A stretch of 64,000 bases of DNA from Coprinus comatus (lineage: Eukaryota; Basidiomycota; Agaricomycetes; Agaricales; Agaricaceae), in assembly GCA_034638255.1 (NCBI GenBank), contig JAWPGT010000022.1:62001-126000 (forward strand). The letters are read 5' to 3'. Below, in pieces: positions 1 to 11,457 of the stretch (the first letter of the stretch is position 1; every line of letters starts with the position of its first letter). The notes under the pieces were generated by a model. It saw only the letters and a program-made list of their open reading frames with translations. It was not told where the DNA came from and made no database searches. The translations under genes and the position numbers were made by a program.

Positions 1-816
1 GACTTTGGATCAACGCCCCTAAACTCTTTTGAGCTCTTATGTGCACTTTCTAATGCTGGAAGTCCATCCAAACTCTTAGCATTATTATTCTCCCAATACC
101 ACTTCAACCCATTCTGTCCTTTATTTCCCCTCACATCTTCACCATCTTTCATTGCTGCAACACTATGCAACTTGTTTCGATCACGTTTGAATTCGAATAT
201 TGGAATGGCAAATCCACATGACTAATTCGGTTCATTTTAGACAAGTATAACTTAATAGAATAGAAAATATCTCTTACTGTTCCAACTTTGTAAATATTAA
301 TCACAATCACTGCTCGGGATCCTACTTGTCGGTTATCTTCAGGTAACAACGCTTCATATTCTGGTGTACCAAATTCATACACCGTTCCTAAAATCACCAT
401 TTAACATTTTGTATCTCTGAGAAAAGAAAAGAAATCTTACCAGTTCCAAATAATCTACAAATTCTAGGCGGTCCTTCAAAAGCCTGAAACAGAATCGTAA
501 TCCTCCCATTCCCTTTTTCCTTCAAATGCGCAATCGTTTCATTTCCTTTTATATTATACTATTTAGTACTAGCACTAGCACCCCACAATCATGATTCATG
601 ATTCACGAGAAATTGGAAGAACATACCACTACCAGTCAAATCCTCATACCAAACCTTCCTATTATCAACAACATTAAAACTCTTCCCAAAATTCCCTTTA
701 GGCGAAACATTAACATGTCCAGATCCTATTAAAGGAGCCGTAGCAACCCAAAATATTTTTTGAGTTTGGATCCAAGGTATTAAGAAGTCTGGTATTTCTT
801 CATAGAATTTTCCCAT
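1..816 (-). CDS. Pyridoxamine-phosphate-oxidase-like FMN-binding protein (3' end outside window)
   Basis: The protein opens MGKFYEEIPDFLIPWIQ and continues with FWVATAPL and HVNVSPKG, the start of the fungal pyridoxamine 5'-phosphate oxidase-related family (split-barrel, FMN-binding). These are usually annotated as hypothetical oxidoreductases and the substrate is unknown. Further family blocks follow: KVWYEDLTGSG, GRITILFQAFEGPPRI, TVYEFGTPEYE and KVGTSCGFAIP. Three short introns (546-626, 388-440, 222-277) join these blocks in frame with normal GT-AG ends. The gene leaves the window at base 1, so the C terminus is not visible. The start at 816 is the only ATG that gives the conserved N terminus. 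It is transcribed divergently from the region holding the tRNA and UBA2. Confidence 0.85.
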
Positions 817-1466
817 TATTTTTCCCCCCTTTCTTCTTCCAAAAATTTCAAAGTTGAGAGTTATATGTAAGTGTTTCTGTGGTGATTTGCTTAGGTGAGT
901 GGTGGAATGGAAGTGGGTTATTACAGTAGATAAAGGTGTTTGGAGTGTGGAGTCGAATAAAAAAAAAAGTGGAGTCTTGTCTTCTTGGGATTACAGAGTA
1001 CAATTTATTACTATCATCCTCTATATAAATACTATAGCAATCCTAGACCCTGAGAAGAGAAGATTAAAGCTGTAAGCTTCGGAAAAGTAGGGTCGAAGGA
1101 GAGTTATATACAGGGGTAGATGTCGAAGAGTTGATTCAGGGAATTAATTTACTTTATATTAACGATGTTCTCTTACCTCCAGTAACAGTACTGCTTACAT
1201 GCTATTATTGAACCCCTAATTTGAACCCCGACTTCGAACTTCTTGTAAAGATGTATTACTGTCGCTGATGTGCATAGTATACACCATCTAAACGCTGTTC
1301 AGATAGAATTTTTGAACAAGTGTATTTATACTAAATAGATTTGGATATAGATTTGGAAAGTGAGTGAGAGGGGCACTGTAACCACTGGTATCGGAATTAT
1401 GTCTGCACTAACGAGTGGCTGAGAAAAGTGACGGTCAAAAAAAAAAAAATGAGTATGCAAAAAGGA
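817..1466. other. Intergenic, presumed promoter of the leftmost gene
   Basis: AT-rich non-coding stretch between the divergent start of the oxidase-like gene and the tRNA. There are short A runs (959-970 and 1439-1449). I see no coding exon with family resemblance and no clear repeat. Confidence 0.5.
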
Positions 1467-1544
1467 CTCTCTGTCGGGGAGTCGAACCCCGCTTTCGCGC
1501 GGTCAATGACAGGCGCGTGTACTAAACCGATATACTAACAGAGA
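1467..1544 (-). tRNA. tRNA-Asp (GTC) with an apparent 5-nt intron
   Basis: The reverse complement folds as a complete cloverleaf. The acceptor stem is TCTCTGT paired with ACAGAGA, the D arm carries the GGTTTAGT loop, and the T arm is CGGGG-TTCGACT-CCCCG with discriminator G. The anticodon stem CGCGC/GCGCG encloses 12 nt, CTGTCATTGACC. A normal 7-nt loop CTGTCAC with anticodon GTC is recovered if TTGAC, immediately 3' of base 37, is an intron at the canonical eukaryotic position. Mature length is then 73 nt plus CCA. The GTC anticodon reads Asp codons. Without the intron the loop would be abnormally large, so either this is a very short intron or the gene is a defective copy. Confidence 0.85.
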
Positions 1545-1739
1545 CATGTTCAACGGAATTGCATTTAAAAATTTATCCAATTTGAAATACACAATCACCC
1601 GCGTCTATAGGATCACACATTGGTCAAGCGCGTCTCTCATTTACGCCTTGACATCTCACCGTGACAATCCTCTCTTGAACCAAAGAAGCACAGCTCACTC
1701 GTTAAAACACTTTGGATTGGAGATTCCTAGATAGAGCAA

Positions 1740-4556
1740 ATGTCAAATTCAAAATCATCTCCCTCAGGGAGAACGGCACATGCAAGAGCGATTCTAGGTC
1801 CCGAATTACATGATCAACTTTCGAAAACAAAGGTTTTGTTGGTTGGTGCTGGTGGTATTGGTTGTGAATTATGTATGTATTGGTTTTTTTCTTGGTTTTA
1901 TTTTTATTTCTTGCTGCTCGTTTGCGAATGCAAATGATAATGTATACCCTCGCTGCGTTGTGTGGACGGTAGAAATTTGGATCTCTGAAACGCATATCTT
2001 TGAATGGCCGGAATATACTGATGCTGATGCTGTTTTCTTACTCTTCTGTTGTTGCAGTGAAGAATATTGTGTTGACCGGTTTTGGAGATATAACTTTATT
2101 GGATTTGGATACTATCGACCTTTCAAATCTGAATCGTCAATTTTTGTTTAGGAAGAAAGATGTTAAACAGAGCAAAGCTTTGGTATGTTTTTTTTAATAC
2201 AATCCAATTCGTTTCACTTTGTTCTTTTGTCGCGTTTTTGTGTATACATTCCTAACGACGGCATATATGCTTAGGTTGCAGCACAAACGGCCTCCGCATT
2301 CAATCCAAATGTCAAAATCACTCCTATACACGGAAATATCAAAGAACCTCAATACGACGTAGAATGGTTTAGACAATTTGACATTGTGCTCAATGCTTTG
2401 GATAACCTTGGTATGCATTCCAGCTTTCGTATCACTCGTCCTCACGCTTATGAATAACTAAAGATGCTCGTCGACACGTTAATAAAATGTGTATGGCCAG
2501 TCAAGTCCCACTAGTTGAATCCGGAACGGCTGGGTATCTGGGTCAAGTCCAACCTTTACTTAAAGTATACCTACTTATCCTTTATTTCAATCGGCTTGGA
2601 GACTGAAAACCAGTGTCACCATAGGACCGTACCGAATGCTTCGACTGTATCCCCAAACCAACTCCCAAAACATTCCCTGTATGCACTATCCGTTCGACTC
2701 CAAGTCAACCTATACATTGTATTGTTTGGAGTAAGAGTTACCTTATGGGGTGCGTCTTGTTCTTGTTCCAGCGTCTATTTTGGAGATAATTAAAGTCATT
2801 TTTACTTTTATTGGTTGATGTTGGTGTTGATATCGGCGGTGACGGTTGTAGGCAATTGTTTGGTGAAGACGAGAATGTAGAAGTAGGTAAAAGTGAGCTA
2901 GACGAAGCGGAGAAACAAGGCGAAAATGGTAGGGACATGCTCCCTTTTTTCAATATAACCAACTCTAACATCTGTCTTCTAGCTCAAGAAATCGAAACAC
3001 TTAGAAAAGAGGCACAAGCGTTCACAGCAGTACGCAAAGCACTTCGTACACCATCGCCTAATGGTTCTTCAGACGTTGCGAAAACCGTGTTCGATAAGGT
3101 CAGCCTCGTTTTTGGAAATGCTCATTACCATAAGTTAAATCAAACTCTGGGTCGTTCTGTTTAGGTCTTTAATGCGGATATAAAGAACCTTTTGAGTATG
3201 TCCGACATGTGGCGTGCACGACAGCCTCCTTCGCCATTGGATTTTGATGCAATCATGAGTAATGACTTCGTACTTCGCCAGAATGAACCTTCCGGCTCTG
3301 GCGTGAATGGGCAGGATCAAGGACAGTTGAATGGTTCGAATGCTATGAATGGAAATGGACAGACAGGACTGAAGGATCAGAGGAAATTGACTTTGAAGGA
3401 TAATTTGGAGTTGTTCGTTTCTAGGTATGCGCATATATTCACCCATATCCGTTGCATTCGTGATTAACCTAGATATGGCTTTTCGTAGTACGAATCGGTT
3501 GGCCACACGTCTTCAGAGTGGAGAAGATACTATCACTTTTGATAAGGATGATGATGATACATTGGATTTTGTTACTGCTTCTTCGAATTTGAGGTCTGCT
3601 GCATATGGGATTGAAGAAAAGACTCGATGGGAGGTTAAAGGTGAGTAATCCTTTTTTTCATTAAAAACTAGTAATTTAATGTATATTGTAAACAGAAATG
3701 GCGGGTAATATTATTCCCGCAATCGCAACGACCAACGCTATCGTCTCAGGTCTCATCGTTCTTCAAGCACTTCATCTCCTCCGAAAATCATATGACAAAC
3801 TAAGAAATGTACATCTACAATTCAAACCTACTGTTCCACTTAGTGCTATCACACTGAGTAAGCCAAGTCCCGCTTGTGGTATATGTCGAGATACATATTC
3901 AGTATTGAAATGTGATCCCAAGAGAGCGAAGTTGGGTGAGGTTGTTAAAGGGTTGTTAGGAGAAGACGGAGATAGGGAGTTAGTGTTTATGAGGACAAGA
4001 GGGTCTTGAGTGACCCTGATTGGGAGGATAATTATGAAAGGAGTTTGGAGAGTTTGAATGTTACGATTGGGAAGTTTTTGACGATTGTAGATGAAGACGG
4101 GGACTACGAGACCATTGCAGTGAATTTGTGTAACCTCTCGTGAGTTGTTTTTTTCTCTTCAACAAGTCTTTTCTCTAACTCACTGTTTGGCACTGTAGGT
4201 CGGATCATCCATCTAATGCGCCACCTTTCATTCTTCCGGACCCATTACCTTCACCTCCAAAGAAAGTGAAACCGGTTCAACCTACTGCGGTACAAACTCC
4301 TCCTCGACCTTCTACCACTACAAAAGAAACTTTCCTGGAAGATGAGAATGGGATTATTGAAATTGACCCGACACCGAAAATTACTAGTAGGATTCAACCA
4401 CGGCCCCAAGAACCTAAGCAGAGGAGGAAGAGATTGTTGTCGTTTACACAACAACAGAGTCCTAGTAAGAAGAGGAAATTGGATGAGGATGGTTTGATTA
4501 TGTTGGATGGAGAAAACGATGCGATGATGGATGATGTTATTGTTATTGATGATTGA
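1740..4556 (+). CDS. UBA2: SUMO-activating enzyme E1 catalytic subunit UBA2
   Basis: Activates SUMO together with AOS1 and passes it to UBC9. The N terminus has the ATP-binding Rossmann motif [13 protein letters not shown], followed by [24 protein letters not shown] and the zinc-binding pair ECFDCIP. The catalytic cysteine lies in [16 protein letters not shown] (TGC at 2682-2684). Later blocks are the second zinc CxxC (CGICRDTY), the ubiquitin-like fold and a basic tail with KKRK, probably nuclear-targeting. Eleven exons are joined by introns 1873-2057, 2183-2274, 2411-2463, 2565-2624, 2750-2851, 2929-2982, 3099-3164, 3425-3488, 3641-3695 and 4140-4198. Exon 10 needs one extra base near 3980: upstream reads GEDGDRE and downstream [14 protein letters not shown] in another frame. 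With it the model gives about 675 residues, normal for the family. I regard the gap as a likely sequencing error. Confidence 0.93.
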
Positions 4557-5104
4557 GTTGTGGACCATCAGAGGTAGAGGTGCTTTTGTTCGTTCGTCCT
4601 TCACTTTTTTTTTCTATTTTCTGTTTTGAGTTCCCGATTATTGTGCTTATTGATATATCATCATCCTAATTATGGGTTAATGTTGCCTTTCGGACGTGGA
4701 TATATGTGTGCCCTTTTCATTGCAAGTTTGACTTCTTTAACTTCAAGATTGGCATACAGATATATGACGGGACAGGACAGGACACAGAAGAACGGGTATG
4801 CCGTCGGCGTTGGGTTTCAGTCTTCTTTGTAACAACGCCACATGTCATGGACGCGGAAGAGTGTCAGACATATACCATTACATATGTGATCGAGCCTCGG
4901 AATTCAGGAGATGTTGAGTCTTAAAAAAGTGGCTTGCACTTCTGGGACTGGTTTTTTTCTTCTGCACCTCCGTTTTGCGTTTCACCTTTTCCTGCCATCC
5001 GTTTATCGAACATCAACGACCAGCAACGACCAGGAAGACGATAACGACACTCTTTTTTTTTGTTCAAATTCACGCCCTTCATTTTTAATCCACTCGTTTA
5101 GTTG
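4557..5104. other. Intergenic between UBA2 and the GH71 gene
   Basis: About 550 bp separating the UBA2 stop from the next ATG on the same strand. It should hold the UBA2 3' UTR and the GH71 promoter. A pyrimidine-rich stretch (about 4950-5060) precedes the GH71 start, as often seen upstream of basidiomycete genes. No coding segment was recognised. Confidence 0.5.
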
Positions 5105-7231
5105 ATGTTTAGGAATCTGATGAAGTTTGAACTTGGGTTTAAGATTGATAGTTTTTTTGGTGTGGTGATGCTTATAACTTCTGTCCTTGGGTTGGTCGCT
5201 GGTGATATTAAGGATGTTCGTCATGGTCAGAATGGTCCGCCGCAGCTCCAACAAACGCATAACGCAAATAATACCATTACTCCTGTCCCTGTTTCTGTCC
5301 CTAGTACCACTTCTATCATTCACAGTAACGGCAATAGCACCACTACCACCACTGTCACCACCACAAACACCAACCATGGCATCAAAAGTAATGATAACTT
5401 GAATGAAACTGTCATAAACAAGAATAAGTTTGTTTTTGCCCATTTTATGGTTGGAAATACGTATCCTTATACAAAGGATGATTGGACTCGAGGTTCTTTT
5501 TTGCTTTATTATTTCTTCGATTTCAATCTAAACTCATTCATTTTTTTTCTAAATAAAAAAACACACAGATATATTACTAGCATCATCAAAAGGATTAGAT
5601 GGATTCGCATTAAATATCGGACCAGAAAATTGGATGATACAAAAAGTTGAAGATGCATATAACGCAGCTGCTCAATTAACCAATACAACCGGTATTCAAT
5701 TTAAATTTTTCTTTTCATTTGATATGGGTTCTATACCTTGTGAAAAAGAAAGTGATGGAGTGGTTATTAAAGAGTTTGTTGAAAAGTATAAAAATCATAG
5801 GAATCAGGTTAGGTTTAAAGGAAGAGTTTTGGTTAGTACTTTTGGTGGTGCTCATTGTAGGTTTGGAAAGATGAGTATGGATGAGGGTTGGAAGGACGTT
5901 TTGAAATCGAAAGTGAGGATTGGGAGTGGTGGTGGTGGTGGTGGTGGTGGTGGTGGGATTGGTCAAGTTGATATTGGAAATGGGAATGGGAATAGGAATG
6001 GAAATGAGACGGTTGGAGTTGTTATGGTTGGGAATGGGACGATTGAAATTGGAAATGGGAACGGGAATGGGGATGTTAGTGATAATGGGATTGGAAGTGG
6101 AATGTTAAGAGAGGAAACGGTAGAGGAACCACCGGTCTTTCTCATTACCGCTTTCTTTGACGATCCTGGGTTATATGGAGGATATAAGACTCCAGATGGA
6201 GCGCTTGCTGTGAGTTGTTTCTGTGTTATGTTTATATAGGGTTTATTGCTTATATTGGTTGGGTGTAGTGGGATTCGGCCTGGCCGATGGGGAATTATAA
6301 TATTAGTGCAAGCTACGATCGCAAATATCGGGACTCACTGGGTGGACGAGCATATATGGCTGCAGTATCACCTTGGTTCTTCACTGTAAGTTGCATTTTT
6401 CACTCATACATTTAAAATTCGCCTTACTCACCATTTCATTGAAGCATTACGGTGCGGATACATATGATAAAAACTTCATATATCGAAGCGATGATCATCT
6501 CTTTGCGACGAGATGGGATATCCTAGTTGCTCAACGAGATACAATTGACTTGGTGGAAGTTATCTCATGGAATGATTATGGAGAATCACATTACTTGGGC
6601 CCTATTACAGGTGCTCAACCTGGTTCGAATGCATGGACAGATGGGTTTGATCATACAGGTTAGTCAATTTCTCTGTGCCGGTATATAAGCACTCCTTTTT
6701 CGTTTTTTTTGTTGATTTATTATTTCCTGATGCTCTTTTAGGTTGGTTGGATATGATGCAATATTATATTGCTGCGTTCAAAACGGGGATATACCCTACG
6801 ATTCTTAAGGATCGAGTTTTTATTTGGGGTAGATTGTACCCTGCCAATGCAGTCGTTCCAGAAGATCCAATCGGTAAACCTAGAAATTGGGAATTCGTAA
6901 GTCAACCTCAATTTCATTATCATTATTATATATATATATATATTCCCTTTTCTTATATATCAATTTACAGACACAAGATAGAGCATGGGCCGTACTTTTC
7001 CTAACAGCTCAATCCCAAATAACATTCAGCTGTGGATTATCAACTCTATCTGTAAATCTACCAGCGGGAGTTTCAAAGATAAGTTTGAGTTTGAAAGAGG
7101 AATGTGTGGTTACATTGGTTGTGGCGAGGTTGAATACGGTTGTTGTTGATTTTTCACCGAAAGGGTATTTTTTTATGAAGAATCCGAAGACGTATAATTT
7201 TAATGCGTTTGTGGCGGCTTCACCTGCTTGA
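5105..7231 (+). CDS. Secreted glucan endo-1,3-alpha-glucosidase (GH71)
   Basis: Hydrolyses alpha-1,3-glucan, a fungal cell-wall polymer, and so probably acts in wall remodelling or mycoparasitism. GH71 blocks appear in order: FVFAHFMVGNTYPYTKDDW, GLDGFALNIGPENW, KFFFSFDM, STFGGAHC, FFDDPG, SAWPMGNYN, VSPWFFTHYGADTYDKN, VEVISWNDYGESHYLGP and a C-terminal beta-sandwich region. The N terminus is a signal peptide (hydrophobic FFGVVMLITSVLGLVAG). ATG 5105 is chosen, but ATG 5120 is equally possible. Introns are 5493-5568, 6210-6268, 6386-6444, 6659-6741 and 6897-6970, giving about 591 residues. A serine/threonine/asparagine-rich linker of roughly 60 residues follows the signal peptide. A glycine run and Gly-Asn repeats (residues about 247-320) are inserted inside the catalytic domain just before the FFDDPG strand, which is unusual. 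Confidence 0.93.
5929..6090 (+). repeat. Low-complexity GGT run and Gly-Asn coding repeat inside GH71
   Basis: A run of GGT codons at 5929-5956 is followed by repeated GGAAATGGGAATGGG-type units. In the GH71 frame these encode polyglycine and then GNGNGN stretches. The reading frame stays open across the repeat, so it behaves as a flexible insertion in the enzyme. Confidence 0.85.
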
Positions 7232-8144
7232 ATACTTCCCCCTTTCAAATTCGAATCGTTTTTGTTTGAGTGTTTGAGGTTGGTGTTTACGTTGAAGAGG
7301 TGGTGAGGGTTGGATTGGATAGGTAATAGTATATGTATGTATGTATGACAAAGTTGGAGGATGGGGGATTGAAGCGAGAATGGTAGTGGAGAGGAAGACT
7401 GAAGATAAGGACGATGATGATGGTTGTTCCAGTGTATTTTGATTGATACCCCATCCGCGTACACTTTGTTTCTTTTTACTTCATACGTATGTAGGGTTAC
7501 CTCCAAGTGTTGAGCCAATGGTGTTACCATTATGTACTACGTGATTGTCGCTCGTTTCTTTCTTATGAAGTCTGGAAAGTTTATATAACACTCATTTTGG
7601 GAAAGTTCCAAGTCATGTAAGTTATAAAACGCTATACGCTAGGTACAACGTCCGTCATGGGGATTACGCCCCTGGGACGTAAAAATGATGCGAAAAAAAA
7701 AACGCGAGGTACATACATAAGAATTCGAACTTAGCTAAATACTTACTACGCATTCCATCGATCGAGAGCGCTGAGCTCTTGCCAATCATTGGCACATGCA
7801 AATACATATACAAAAACAAATGTTACTCATACGGTCATATTCTCACCTGAAAATGAACAATGATGGCATGATGTAAATAAATGTGACCTTGTAATAGAGT
7901 GGCTGTTTCATTCTTTCAACACAATTATAGTGGGTGAACAGAGGCAGATGCATGGATACAAACGATTCTTATTCTTGCAGAATCATCAAGCTCAACTCAG
8001 ACTTGCTTGTAATGAGATGAATGCAGATATATATATATGCCTTGTTATTATATGCGAGGTACTAAAATAGATTATGTTACTTTTCCATTAATCCGAAATC
8101 GAGAACAAATCCCATGCAAAGGTGGAGAAGAGAAGGGCCACTTT
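7232..8144. other. Intergenic between two convergent genes
   Basis: About 900 bp between the stops of the GH71 gene (plus) and the repeat-module gene (minus). It should contain both 3' UTRs. A short open stretch on the minus strand in 7009-7530 only shadows the GH71 terminal exon. No gene or repeat recognised. Confidence 0.5.
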
Positions 8145-9847
8145 TTAAGCAGCAGCAACAGTCACCTTCAATACTTGAATGAGAGCACCCAAGTTGAGCT
8201 CCAAGATGATGGGAGCGATACAATCAACGAGGGGAGTGATTTCGACGAGGAGACCGGCAACGAGGTGAAGGCATCCACCAACAATGACAGCAAGAGCAGC
8301 ACCGATCTCGAGGATAAGTGCGATAGCAACTTCGGTCTTGACTGTGGCAGCGACCTTTGCAACGAGGCCGAGAGCAACAACAATAGTCTGAAAAGAAAAG
8401 TGAGCAAAAGATGGAATAAACGTATAAATAAAGAGAATACTTACAGTAAGAGCAGTAGCAACAAGTTCAGCAAATACATGGATGGAAAGAACTTTGCCCT
8501 TGAGCATGAGGACACCTTCGATGGGATGAGCAACGAGGAATTCGATTTCAGCTTTAACATCGAGAACAACGAGCTTGAGTTCGTCGAGGACGGGGATAGC
8601 GAGATCGAGGGTAGCAGCGGCATCAAGGTTCAAGGAGACAATATGACGGATACGATCACAGACAGGTTGGACCTTGGCGGTGAGTTCAAGGATAATAACT
8701 GGAAGAGTGCGGGTTTCGGTACGGGACTTGAGACCTTTTGCGCCCAGAGCTCCACCAATAAGAGGACCGATAGAACGACGTCCAAGCACACTGACATCAA
8801 CAGCATCAGCAAGTTGTTGGGGACCAACGCTACGTTTGGTTTGAGTAGCCTTCGCGTTAAGAAGCTCGACCTGGGCATTAGGGAGAATCTCAATCTTGTT
8901 ATCGACAACGTTCAAGAGGTCATCAATGTCGAGGTTCAAGAAAGTGGCAATGCTTGTGATGATAGCAACGTCACCGGGGAGCAAGTGGTCAACGTGAGCG
9001 TTGTGGCGAGATTGGATGGCCTTGGCATTGGCAGCTTCGATGTGTAGGTTATCGAGGACGGACACCTTGTTGTTGATGATGTCAAGAACGTCAGCAACGT
9101 CAATGTTGGCGTATGTAGCGATAGCAGTGATGATATCAAGGTGGTATGGGATGTATTCGTATCCACGGGTTTCAAGAGAACCTTGTTTTTTAGAGGTTTT
9201 CCTTCCACCAAGGACATTGTTGACAACCCTCAAAACGGCTTTAACATCAACCTTAAGGTAGGCAGCAATTGCGCTATACGAATCCTTGTCCAATACATCA
9301 CGACTTTGGAGGGATTCTGCATTAGCAGCATCAACATTGGCATTGTTAGCAGCTCCGACGATGTTGTTGAAGACACCGGCAAGATGATGGGATTCGACAC
9401 CGAGAGTAGTAAGCATGTTGGTAAGTGTCTCGATTTCGGCGAATTCACGGGACTGGTGAGCGGCTGCATTGAGGGCATCGACGTTAGGACCATTTAAGAT
9501 TCCAACGGTGTTCGAAACAACTTGGACAAGCTCCTTGACTTGAACACCGAAGGTATTGGCAATAGCAGTCAAGATTTCAATTTCAATGAGCTCGAGGTCA
9601 GCCTGGAAATTTCAAGCGTAAGCATTCAAACTCGAGGGGTTAAAGATACTATTGAATCACATACCCTCTTAGAGAGGCCCGAGGGAAGGGAAACACCAGA
9701 GAGGCTACCGATAAGATCACGGCGAACCTTGACGTCGACACCAATGTCACTACCGGGAGTGGAAGGTCCAACACTGTGGGGGAGAGCAGAAGCCATGGCG
9801 GCAAAAGCCAAAGAGGCGAATGCAGTCAGAGAGGTAAAAGAAGGCAT
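8145..9847 (-). CDS. Secreted protein with five ~50-residue repeat modules, family not recognised
   Basis: Three exons (introns 9603-9664 and 8388-8444) give about 527 residues. A signal peptide (MPSFTSLTAFASLAFAAMASA) is followed by a short pro-region ending in Lys-Arg exactly at the exon 1/2 junction, and VRR lies a little earlier, so Kex2-type cleavage is plausible. Exon 2 encodes five related modules of the pattern I-A-x-hydrophobic-x-V/I-D-V-x-x-V-L-x-V-V-x-N-x-V, then L-x-N-x-x-V-x-x-x-N-A. Four end in an arginine tail (QSR, QSR, QSR or QTKR) and the third ends ETR. The C-terminal half is strongly hydrophobic and Leu/Val/Ala-rich with three cysteines (VQPVCDR, GGCLHL, VDCIAP). I see no catalytic motif. 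It could be a surface or wall-associated structural protein or a processed precursor; this is inference. A TATAAAT lies about 215 bp upstream on the coding strand. Confidence 0.82.
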
Positions 9848-11457
9848 TGTTGAAAAGAATGTGAGGGGATCTCAAGAGACGGTAAAAGAGTTGAAAGAAG
9901 CAGATGCTGAGGACTTTGAGTTTTTGAGCTTCATGCTTTATAGGCTACCCAAAGACCAAGCCCTGGAAGTTCCCGAAGCGAGTACGTATAATGTCCGTGA
10001 CGGTTGTTGACCATTGCAGGGTCATTGTAATGATATTTTGGTCAAGCTGATGGTCTGAACGGCATTTATATACATAATTATTCCGCTAGTGTCATCATTT
10101 AGTCAGGGATGTTTGAAATTGTCAGTAGGGATGAAAATCGTCAACAACGTTCTTTGCTCATTCTTTGATGACTACAGTATCCGGAGAGTAGATATCTCTC
10201 TAATGCTGGTGTGGATTGCCATTTGCCGCAGAGTAGGTAAGTCAGAGGTAAGTACTTGACGCAAAGTTTAGAACGGACCGGACCCTACCGGGAAACAAAT
10301 AACAAATAATAGTACATAGTGTTCTATCAGTCAATAATACTAAATATCTTCCACTGTTTATCACATCCTGATTCGAACTATTTACGGTCATTGTTATCTA
10401 CCTCTTTCTTTTTGTGAGGATGGAAAATGCGTGTCGAGTTGTTCGGGTAATATATGTAATTGGAGACAATGGTGACCATCCCTTTGTTGCTGTTTTCGGT
10501 TCTCAGGCTCGTTGTTTCTTTCAACTTAGCGTGTGCACCTTTGGACATGTAGCTAGAACACTATTTTGTCAAGTTCCCCAATCGTAGGTTTTTCAACGCC
10601 CTCGAGGTCCTAGATGTTCTCGGCGCTCACCTACAATTTCCTTCCGAGATGGTGCGACGAAACTCGTTAGGCAAATTTAAACTCCAGATTATTACATATA
10701 GCATTGGAACAGTGGGATAGAGAGGAGCTGGTAGCGAGTGAGGGAAGTAAGTGTTCAGAAAATTACTCCCTTTATTTCTATAATTGAACTTCTAATATCG
10801 TTTTTGCAGGAACATCGCAAGAAGTCGTTAAAAGAACTCGGAAGACTCCTGACCGCGCGCATTGCATCAATGAAAGAAAGAGTCAGACTCTACAAATTCC
10901 AATCTTTGGTCGATTGATGCTTGTCGCGCTAATATCCTCAAGGACTCCTCACTAATCATCGATTATCTATGACAAAGTTGTACGCGAGCGCCTGTAGGCT
11001 GTGGTGCTGTCAATTTACTGTAGAACCCTCAGGCTCCACTCGTGCGTCTTGGCGGATCTGAATGCCAGAATTTACTGTGCATTTTAGTTATGACGTTCGC
11101 CAAGATGCAGTTCCAATGTTTACGCATTTTACTTAGGTTTAGGATCACCGTTGCGTTCGAATTCTACAGCGCATATATATGCGGTTGACAACTTACCCAC
11201 TACTTGGTATTACTGGACCACGACACTACCAAATCTTTGGACTGTCACCTTCTCAATTCCCCCGCTTTCCGTTCCATTGGTATGCATCCTCCAAGCTCCC
11301 CCCATGAACGATTAAGGCTATGTTATCCCGAGGTCATCACTGAAAATATTCAATGATATCAATCGGACTCATAAATAACTGCGAGGATCACACCTACTAC
11401 ACTGCTTTCACATGAATCCCCTTCCGCATACCACACGTTTTCTTGATATCCATCGTA
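9848..11457. other. Gene-poor spacer
   Basis: About 1.6 kb with no recognisable gene. Near 10690-10955 on the plus strand there is an intron-like pattern (GTAAGT at 10748 and TTTTTGCAGG at 10802-10811) between two short open segments. Neither segment resembles a known family and both are bounded by stops, so at most it is a gene remnant. Confidence 0.45.
10061..10071 (-). promoter_or_regulatory. Possible TATA box of the repeat-module gene
   Basis: The minus strand reads GTATATAAATG about 215 bp upstream of the ATG at 9847. It is the only good TATA-like match in the upstream region. The distance would leave a long 5' UTR, or one with an intron. Confidence 0.35.

Noticed and set aside
3938..3985. 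Extra intron explaining the UBA2 frame change
   Set aside because: The GTGAGG...TTAG candidate is 48 nt and keeps the wrong frame. The 44-nt alternative uses a poor GGGAG acceptor and would delete sequence that fits the conserved domain. One missing base is simpler.
8037..9047. 336-codon open frame on the plus strand opposite the repeat-module gene
   Set aside because: It is antisense to the spliced secreted-protein gene, has acidic low-complexity content produced by that gene's repeated codons, crosses its intron and resembles no family.
10690..10955. Small two-exon gene with GTAAGT and TTTTTGCAG signals
   Set aside because: The flanking open segments are short, bounded by stops and match nothing I recognise; splice-like signals alone are not enough.
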